A DNA stretch of 64,000 bases from assembly GCA_015179125.1 (NCBI GenBank), contig WHVA01000044.1, positions 124,001 to 188,000 on the forward strand, in the 5' to 3' direction. Shown piece after piece: positions 56,419-64,000 of the stretch (positions are counted from its first letter, which is position 1; every line of letters begins with the position of its first letter). The stretch comes from Gautieria morchelliformis (Eukaryota; Basidiomycota; Agaricomycetes; Gomphales; Gomphaceae). The position numbers and the translations under genes are program-made. The notes below the pieces were generated by a model. That model did not search any database. It was not told where the DNA came from and was given only the letters and a program-made list of their open reading frames with translations.

Positions 56419-56471
56419 CCTTGCTCACCTCTTCTTGCGCTACTAACGGGAGCCGCTCTTCGCTGTGAAAA
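56419..56471 (-). repeat. 53 bp repeat, right copy
   Basis: Reverse complement of 52822-52874. It abuts the probable end of a copia LTR at 56475. Confidence 0.85.
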
Positions 56472-56474
56472 CGA

Positions 56475-56795
56475 TGTCTAACTGTATGAGATAAATGTAG
56501 CGGTTATGCGCAGTAGCTAGATCCTAGAAGCTCAGCGAACAAGGCAGTTCACTGTATGTATTAGTACTGTACCTAGATACTAGAAGCTATCAATGTAGTG
56601 AGTACTTCTGTATCTAGACGTGGATAGAAAAGAGTACACACATCAGCGAAAAAGGCAGTTCACTGAGGTGCCGCTAACTAAGACGTTGTATTATATACGG
56701 CCTCGGGCATATGCCTGAGGCTGCTGACATGGAACAACCCTCTTCCCGACCTCCCCTCAACCCTGCATTCTAGCTTATCCCCAAGAACCCCAACA
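56475..56795 (-). repeat. Probable 3' LTR of the copia fragment
   Basis: On the minus strand starts TGTTGGGGTTCTTGG right after the purine tract AAGGGGGAG and contains GTATATAATAC (TATA-like, about 56686-56698). The left end at TGTCTAACTG (CAGTTAGACA on the minus strand) is a guess from the TG…CA rule. Confidence 0.55.
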
Positions 56796-58303
56796 CTCCC
56801 CCTTAAGCGGAACACATCCTTACCAGCGCGTTCAGGTGCTGCACCTTGTGCCGGGGTAGGGGTTTGGTGAACATGTCCGCCACATATCATCTGTAGGGAC
56901 ATAGTCGACCTGGATGAGCCTCCTGCAGATGGCATCCTGTATGAAATGGTAGCGAATGTCGATATGTTTGGTACGGGGATGGTACGCGTTGTTCTTCGTG
57001 ATGGAGATGGCAGAAACATTGTCTAAGTGAATGGTGATGGGTTCCTTGAGTGGTCACGCTATTTCCACGATAAAGGTTCAAATCCAAAGAGCCTCCTTTG
57101 CAGCATGCATTGCTGCGATGTACTCAGCTTCCGTCATTGACAGTGCGACGATGGGCTGCTTCTTCGAGCTCCAGGAGACCACTCCTCCGTCGATCGTGAA
57201 CACGTATCCTGAAATAGAATGTCTGTGTTCCTGCGAGGCCCAATCTGCGTCTGAGAACGCCTCTAGGCCCCGTCCTGTCCCTCCAATAATGAGACACGTT
57301 TCCTTCGTTCCCTTCAGGTAACAAAAGACTCTTTTTACCGCTTCCCAATGCGCCCTCCCTGGATTCTGCATGAATTGCGTAGGAAAGAGATGGCGAACGA
57401 TATGTCTGGGCGTGTGCCCAGCGCCGCATACATCAGGGAGCTGATGGCCTCCCTGTGGGGGACATTACACATGTCGTCGTATTGTCGAGGTGTGGATGGG
57501 GATTGCGATAAGGACAGTTTGTGGTGGGGATCGAGTGGCATGGTCAAGGGATTGGCGTCCTGTAGGCTGAACTGCTCGAGGATTCTCTTGATGTAAGCTC
57601 ACTGTGAGAGGGACAGCGTGTGTAGCTTACGGTCCCATTTGACTTCTATCTATAGTAACCAATGTAAATGCCCCATACCTTTGATCTTAAGGACGGTGCA
57701 CAGCTTGTCCTTGAATCTTCAGATCACGGCCTTCGAGTTACCGGCCATAGTGAGGTTGTTGACATCAACGGCGACGATGAGCGTGTCCTGGTTGGCGTAT
57801 CTGTGGAACACAGCGTGTTCCGCCTCACACCACGTGAAACCGAACGTGTACATAATTCCACATAACATGTCGTACCATTCCCTCCCTGACTGCTCTAACC
57901 CATAGATCACACGGTTAAGACGGCAGATGTAGTGCTCTCTTCATAGCCCTTGGGCTGACACATGCAAACCGTCTCTGTGATGGGCGCGTTGAGGTATGCG
58001 CCATCGATGTGGGTTTGTACCAGCTCCCAGTCATTCCTGACTGCTATGGCAGCTATGATGCGGATGGTGGACAGTTTGGTGGTGGGGGAAAATGTCTCGC
58101 TGTAATCAATCCCTTCGGTTTGGGAGAATCCCTGCGCGACGAGTCTGGTATTGTGTGCCACAACCTGACCGCTCGCGTCGCACTTGTAATGGAAAATAAG
58201 TCTACTCCCCACGATGCTCGTGCCGTCCAGCGGTTCCACCAGGTCCCATGTGCCTAGATCCGCGTGCTGGTGCAGCTCGCGCTTAATTGACGTGTCCCAC
58301 AGC
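56796..58303 (-). pseudogene. Ty1/copia pol fragment (RT and RNase H)
   Basis: Minus-strand pieces: RT start (58368-57907 frame: DLGTWDLVEPLDG, GFSQTEGIDYSETFSPT, DVxGAYLNA-type HIDGAYLNAP), RT palm (57910-57719: YGLEQSGREWYD, and VAVDVNNLTMAG where the family has a D-D pair, so the catalytic Asp pair is lost), and RNase H (57371-57078: AFSDADWASQEHRHSISGY, SMTEAEYIAAMHA). Then RTKHIDIRYHFIQDAI and VPTDDM up to the purine tract near 56797. Frames shift between pieces. The 5' part is cut by the family-A LTR at 58304. Confidence 0.9.
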
Positions 58304-58771
58304 TGTAAGGGCAACCCTGGCTGGTTGTGGAGATCACACTGCCACACAACTGACAAGGGGAAATCCAACGTATGTATAAATGAACAGAGTATACAAGAGA
58401 GGGATTCTCACCTGACAAGGGGAAATACAAAGAGCAAAGTCTAAGGACCCCCAATGTCAGCGAGCCCGTATTATACTATGCTGCGCAGCCAGGGACAACA
58501 CTTGGCACCCGCCATCAACCCTGCATCCTCCTGACCTCCCTGACCCTTGATCGACCCTTGATGCCACCTATTACGCAAGTCGCTTGATTTCCGACACTGT
58601 TCCGAGAGTGGAAGTCGGAAATTGGAGTGGAACTGGCAAGGCAAACAGAACTGGTGGAAGTTCTCCCAGAAGCGGAATCATTTCCGAAAGCGGAGGCGGA
58701 GATGGAATCGGAACTGGAAGCGAAATCGGAAATGGAGTAACTGGAAGTGGAAAACAGGGTGTCCCCTGACA
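58304..58771 (-). repeat. 3' LTR of family-A copy A5
   Basis: tgtaagggcaacc to gtcccctgaca, 468 bp; the purine tract and pol end follow at 58772. Confidence 0.93.
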
Positions 58772-60506
58772 TCACCCCCCTCTAGCCTGCTGCGTCCTTG
58801 AAGCACGGGACACGAGGGATTGAAATGCCAGCGAGCGGATTTGGCAAGGGGCACCGGGGTGTGTCCTATAGAACTCACAGAGTTTGTCTGGAGCAGAAAC
58901 ATCTTGCTCCGGGACCCACGAATTCTCCTCATACCCATACCCTTCCCATTTCACGAGGAATTGGAGTCGTCTGTCAAGATTGGTTTTCAGGCATTAATAT
59001 CGTGTATTAGTGAACACAGCGAATGCCTGAATAACTTGTGTGAATAAGTATGCCGTTCAGCGAATAGGTGAACCAATGGATGTTCACAAGGTAAGAGGGT
59101 TTGCCTAAATGGGGCTCACCCTATCTACAGTCGTAGCGAAATAGCCTGTGACTCTTGACGATGTAATGTGCAAGGTCTCACGGAAGGGCTGTCTAAGTCT
59201 CGACAATCCCTTCGCTGGCAAAGGTGCTCCTTCGGAGCCCTTCGCCAACAGCCCAGAAAATGGTTCGAAGGCTAAGGTAATGAAGATGAAGTATGAGAAC
59301 TCACCAGTGGTGCCTAAGTCCTTTGCTAGTCGAAGATGGGAATCTCCAAGAGAGGGCTTAAGATGATGACCATGACGAGGTCAAAGCTGCACAAGATGAA
59401 CGACGTATGATAATTGAACTGGGGAATATACATGTGAATGTAAACTACTTATATCGAATGCTCGTAAGGTATAAGCGAATAGGAAAGAGGCCATCACGAG
59501 TCAGGGTTGGATAGGGGTGTGCAGTCATGATACAACATAGATGGAATAAACATACAATAGAATGAGAGAAGAGGGAGAACATGAAACGACGGAGAGTGAA
59601 GGTGGCGAAGGCAGCTGTGTACGAAATCATGTCTTGGGGCCCGCATATACACTGCCCTGCACGGGTTCTTCACCTACTGGGTTGATCCCGCATGACCTAT
59701 GGAAGAGATGCCCTGCGAACACACTTTGACCATACGAACGCCCAATGGGGTTGGATTAAGAAGATGATGGGGTTAATGATGAACCATCATGCCGGGTGAA
59801 TGGTATCTATCGTATTTGATGGTGTGCCTGCTGGCGAATGATGCGAGCAGCGAATGATCGTTCGGCGAAATGCAAGGAAGGGCGAACAGAGGTGACATAG
59901 GGGAGGAGAGGTCGAGGTGGAGGGCGAAGCCGTGCGAATACTGAGGAGAAGTAGCGAAAGGGAAAATGGGGATACCAAGGTGCAGGAAATACACAGGTCA
60001 TGACAATCCAACTATCAGAACACCATCGGGAGAGGGTCGAGCAGAGGAGGTGGTAGACCCAGTGATGACTTGTCAAGTCAGTCCAAAGCCGTCGGTCATG
60101 TGTTTAACGGCGCGACGATGGTAATGGGTGCGAATCAGCGAACATCGGTTGCCGAACATGACAATGGCGATCGGAACGAACACGGAAATGGGGTGAGAAA
60201 TGGCAGGACAGAGCACCTGAGTATGAGGAATAAACGGGTCAGGACATCGTCCTCGCACAAACCGGCTGTCCAGGATCTGTTCCACCACATAGTGCTCTTC
60301 CCCATCTACAATTTCCGGTGGAGGTGGCAGACGAGCCTTCCGACCTGGAATTGGGTCCTTAAGTGTAGGGAGTAACTTCACCATGTTGAAGACGGGGTGG
60401 AGGCGGGACATGGACATCGGAAGTCGGAGGCGGTATGCATTCCGTCCAACCCTCCCCATCACTGTGAAGGGCCCAAGGTAGCGGTGGGCAAGCTTCTGCG
60501 AAGGGC
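58772..60506 (-). pseudogene. Integrase tail and chromodomain of A5, split by solo LTR X1
   Basis: 58772-58971 encodes the C-terminal MKWEGYGYEENSWVPEQD region; 60252-60506 continues with EEHYVVEQILDSRF, the proline linker and HRYLGPFTVMGRVG. The two parts join in register once X1 and one TSD are removed. It is cut at 60506 by element C2; the rest presumably lies beyond C2 outside the window. Confidence 0.9.
58972..60246 (+). mobile_element. Solo LTR X1
   Basis: TGTCAAGATTGG to GGGTCAGGACA, 1275 bp, TSD tcgtc (58967-58971 and 60247-60251). Contains the 59148-59366 open frame (MTLDDVMCKVSRKGCLSLDN), whose protein is clearly like the X2 frame at 14711-14902. Confidence 0.9.
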
Positions 60507-61159
60507 TGTTACGACCGTTCATTTCTGACTTCCGACCTTCGGTTTCGCAACACTTTCCGCCCCTCCGATATTTCTGACATTCCGCCCATTGTTCTATTCC
60601 CTTGTTCTTTTGACTCGATTACTCGGACCCACCGGACCTGCTTCATCGTTCATTAAAACCATATGTCCGGCCCTCCTTGTGTTTCATTGTCAGATATGTT
60701 TTCCTGACCCCTTGTTCTTTGCCATTGTTTTATCTTTCCCTGAACCCCCCTTGTAGTCCCATTGTTCCCAATTAGTTAGTTCCCACGCATTGTCTACTCG
60801 ACTTCCGCTTCCCCCGGAATTTGCTTAGTACTACCCCATTACCTGTTGTCTCAGCTCTTTGTATAAAAGCCTGTCATGTATGTCTGTTATTCTGCAATCA
60901 GATAATCACCTTCGATACTTGATTTCCTTCGCTCCATCTCCTGTTCTTAGCACAGAGAGTCTAGCAAAACCTCAGTCTCTCCGCCTTCCGTTTCCGCCTC
61001 AATTCCGCCCCAAGTTCCGACGAGTCTTCAGTTCAGTACATTCCACCTTCCGACCCATTTCCACAATACCTAGGACAATAGTTCATTGGGGGCACAACCT
61101 ACAAGTTGAAGCCGCTGTCCTTTCCAGTTCCAACTTAGCGGAAATCTCGATACGTAACA
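60507..61159 (+). repeat. 5' LTR of element C2
   Basis: TGTTACGACCG to GATACGTAACA, 653 bp, about 30 bp shorter than in C because of a deletion in the first 60 bases. TATAAAAG is kept. Confidence 0.92.
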
Positions 61160-61829
61160 GTATTATCTGATTCCCACCCGATAACTATCGCTATGCCTCC
61201 TCGTACCACAGCTACTTCAGCTCGAGCAGGAGCTGTCGAAGCTCTCTCTTATTTTGGCAGTCTTAGATCCGCAGCACCAAGACATGCGGAACCCTCCGGC
61301 AGCTCTCGTGCCGACGATGAGCTCTCCGATGCTATTCTGCAACGCTTCGAAGAAGTTCCCGATGCTAATCCCGACGACAATCCCGACTATGACGGAAACT
61401 CGACGAGAAGCAGTGGCGAACAAACAGCAGCATCATTCCGACGCCCAGCTCCACCACCACCACCTCTGCCAGGACCACCTCCAGGCGGCCCTCACGGCGG
61501 CCCACCCGGCGGTCCCCCAGGCGGTCCTCCACCTCCAATCCCACCTCAGATTCCTGCCAACCCAGTTCCGCCCGCGCCAGTTCCGGATCTTGCACAAGCC
61601 ATCGCCATGCTAGCTGGACAACTCCAGCGCCCGACCCAAGCACCACCACGCCCCAAGACCAAGGTCCGCGAACCAGGTCAGTTTGACGGTTCCGACCCCA
61701 AGAAGCTCCAGCCATTTCTGGTCCAGCTTCAGCTCAACTTCCGCGATCGTCCCGACGCATTTCCCGACGACGAACGAAAGGTCAATCACGCCCTTTCCTA
61801 TCTCCGAGGCACGGCTCTCGACTACTTCG

Positions 61830-62326
61830 TGTAGTAGACAGGAATTATAGGCAGTAGGTATGGACTTGTTGCTCAAAAGAATAGACTAGAAATTAATTCA
61901 CTCTCTCAGTGAATTTAGTTGTCACTGTAAATATATTATACTCTACCTAGAAATTAATTCACTACAGAGGATTTCTAGGTCAATAAATCGAAAGAACACT
62001 AGACTAATTTACTTGCCTCTCTCAGTGAATTTAGTTGTCACTGAGAGAAGGGGAAATCTGTCTCACTGTGCATGTACTACTACCCGGCCCTTTAGCGCCC
62101 AAGAGCTCGCGCGTCGAAGTCATTTCAGACTCCGCTGGGTGCAGCCGCTTGTGAAAGTAGAAATAACAAAATGAAATGGAGAGGTAGGGAGTGACTGGAA
62201 AATTTCGAAAATAATCAGAGAAATGGATGCATGGTACAAGAACAATGTGAGAAGAGGTTGGAAACCATACAATAAATCGAATATATTATGCTTGATTTTG
62301 GTGCAGGAGCATAAATGCACCCAACA
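61830..62326 (-). mobile_element. Solo LTR R2 in gag of C2
   Basis: TGTAGTAGAC to GCACCCAACA, 497 bp, TSD cttcg (61825-61829 and 62327-62331). Same family as R1 and R3. Confidence 0.92.
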
Positions 62327-63100
62327 CTTCGAACCTGCCCTCATGGATCCGTTTGCTTTCACCGACTGGGCCGACAATTACCACAACTTTGTTTCCGAAC
62401 TCCACAGCAACTTCAGACCATTTGATATGGAAGCCGACCCGGAAAATGAACTCGATAAGCTTCGTATGAAAGACACTCATAAGATAGCTAAATATATCGT
62501 CACATTCCAGCAGCTCGCTCCTCGAGTCCAATGGGGAGAAGCCGCACTCCGATGCCAGTTTTACATGGGCTTGCCATCCCAGATCAAGGATGAAATTGCC
62601 CGTGTCGGAAAACCTGCCACCCTTACCGACCTTCACAATTTAGCCCAATCCATCGATTCGCGCTACTGGGAAAGACACTCCGAGATTGCTCGCAAAACTT
62701 CCGCCCAGAGCAAGAGCGACAAGTCTTCTGACAAGAAGTCTGACAAATACAAGAAGAAGACTAATTCCGGAAACAACAACTCCAGAAACAACAACAACAA
62801 CAGTTCCGGATCCAACTCCAGCAACCGGAACAACAACTCCACCCCTCGCAATAACCAGGCCTCTGGTTCCAACACCAACGTCCGGAAGAGCACTCCGGAC
62901 CTTTCCGACAAACTTGGGAAGGACGGAAAACTAACCCCTGTAGAACGCCAGTGTCGCATGGACAACAACCTTTGCCTTTTCTGCGGCAAAGGTGGTCACG
63001 TCGCTCGCGATTACACTCGAGCTTCCGCCTCTGCTGCTAAGGCCAAGGGCCGTGTGGTGAAGATGGAAGAGAAATCCGAAGCGACTCCCGCTACGGATGC

Positions 63101-63107
63101 AAAAAAA
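63101..63107 (+). promoter_or_regulatory. Putative -1 frameshift site A AAA AAA in C2
   Basis: Same heptamer and register as in C, directly before the gag TAG. Confidence 0.65.
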
Positions 63108-63110
63108 TAG

Positions 63111-64000
63111 TCAGCAGTCCTCCAGCCTCCGCACGAGCAGAGGGCTGTGTTGACCCCATCCGTGCGACAAATGAGGTTAAACTCAACGCATCCGCTCTTT
63201 CGTCCTCCGACTCCCTCTCTGTTCCGCTCACTTCCGACACCATTTCCGCACCCCCGTTTACAGCATTGATCAACTCCAGTTCTACTCATTGTTGGCTTGA
63301 TTCCGACTTTGTTCTGAAACATAAACTTCCGACCCACAACATTCCAACAATTCCGCTCCGCCTTTTCGATGGGTCTTCCAACACGGCAATTTCCCAAGTC
63401 GTGGACCTGTCTATCCGTTTCGCTACTGGGGACAACCATGAAGTTACGTTTTACGTTACTCCGCTAGATGCTAGCTGTTCCATTGTACTAGGACACAATT
63501 GGCTCACCCGCTATAATCCACCGATTAACTGGGCATTGGGTCAAATACAGTTCCGTACCCCAGATCATCTTCTGTCTATTCCGACGTCGTCCGCAAAGAT
63601 GGCTCAGGCCTCTTCTGCAACTCTGCGCGTGGATTCAGTTCCTCACTCCGGTCCCGCTTTAGCACCTCCGTCCCTCGAAGCTCCTCGAATTGCGCTCGTT
63701 TCTGCCACCGCTTTCCGCGTATTGCAACGGCAAGAAGATACGACCGTTTTCCAGCTTCACCTTTCTGACTCGGATTCAGTCAAGGCTCATTCCGCCTCGA
63801 CTTCCGCTCCGGTCGACATGAGCTCAGTTCCAGAAGAATATCGTGACTTTCCGGATGTGTTCAATAAGGCCAAAGCCAATAAACCTGCTGAACATTGACC
63901 TTACGATCTGAAGATAGATTTGGAAGAAGGAGCATCTCCGCCCCTTGGACTGATCTACTCTCTTTCGCAAAGTGAACTCCAAACTCTCTGCAAGTTCGTC
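63111..64000 (+). pseudogene. pol: pol of element C2, start (protease, beginning of RT)
   Basis: In the -1 frame after gag. The protease site reads ALINSSSTHCWLD instead of ALVDSGSTHCFLD: catalytic Asp to Asn and Gly to Ser, both G-to-A changes, so the protease is dead. GHNWLTRYNPPINW follows. TGA at 63896-63898 where C has CGA (EHRPYDLKIDLEEG). RT begins LKIDLEEGASPPLG and runs off the window. Confidence 0.9.

Larger units (their letters stand above)
61193..63110 (+). pseudogene. gag: gag of element C2, interrupted by solo LTR R2
   Basis: ATG 61193 (MPPRTTATSARAG). Open through a longer proline/glycine repeat than C to DYF at 61829, then R2 (61830-62326), then FEPALMDPFAFTDWADNYHNF to the TAG 63108-63110. 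The zinc knuckle reads CLFCGKGGHVARDY: the last ligand is changed from Cys to Tyr. A7 before the stop is the shift site. Otherwise open, including the Arg codon that is TGA in C. Confidence 0.92.
60507..64000 (+). mobile_element. Element C2: second family-C chromovirus, 5' part, continues past the window
   Basis: 5' LTR, gag (with solo LTR R2) and the start of pol. Inserted in A5; left flank agggc (60502-60506) should reappear to the right of the window. Confidence 0.92.

Overview
The window looks like a transposon-packed stretch of a basidiomycete (probably Agaricomycete) genome. The reasons are Ty3/gypsy elements with C-terminal chromodomains, a Helitron RepHel protein, a Crypton-like Ndc10/GCR1 tyrosine-recombinase gene, and short (46-60 bp) GT-AG introns. 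I found one plausible host-type gene, an aminoglycoside-phosphotransferase-like kinase at 53.0-54.3 kb; it carries one frame break. I saw no rRNA, tRNA or CRISPR. Family letters used here (A, B/D, C, E, F, R, X) are mine.

Left part (1-10.9 kb): a decayed tail of a family-A chromovirus, an almost perfect inverted duplication (arms 1461-3077 and 3177-4793) whose outer end carries a flipped ~320 bp block, a 5'-truncated Helitron (to 8946, with a hairpin and CTAG end), then about 1.9 kb without genes.

Central part (10.9-37.6 kb): one Russian-doll locus, solved by matching target-site duplications (TSDs). Element D (LTRs 10877-11427 and 37096-37642, TSD cttgc) was hit by element C just after its 5' LTR (11440-22425, TSD cagac), by element A in its RNase H codons (25742-31951, TSD ctagc), by solo LTR R1 at the end of pol (33781-34269, TSD ctttg) and by solo LTR E2 (34604-35983, TSD gtcat). 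Element C carries solo LTR E1 in gag (12453-15424, TSD gcggc), which itself carries solo LTR X2 (13562-15073, TSD actca). That is four levels of nesting. LTR divergence by eye (D about 5%, C about 3%, A 2 of 468 bases) agrees with the order of insertion.

Right part (37.6-64 kb): solo LTRs and truncated elements (R3, X3, E3), a head-to-head junction of two elements (B2 and F), a family-A fragment, a decayed spliced Crypton with a solo C LTR inside it, a terminal-inverted-repeat DNA element, the APH-like gene, a Ty1/copia fragment, and a second C element (C2) that runs off the window and carries solo LTR R2 in gag.

Most interesting: three different LTR-retrotransposon families (C, B/D and F) each carry an extra gene between pol and the 3' LTR on the opposite strand. 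Each encodes a cysteine pattern with exact Zn(II)2Cys6 (GAL4-type) spacing plus coiled-coil or charged regions. In B/D and F the antisense gene has a GT-AG intron, and in B/D the intron is at the same place in two copies. In C the antisense ORF is still open while gag and pol are broken. Second themes are recurrent CGA-to-TGA stops (a CpG deamination signature), -1 frameshift signals at gag ends, and short local inversions.
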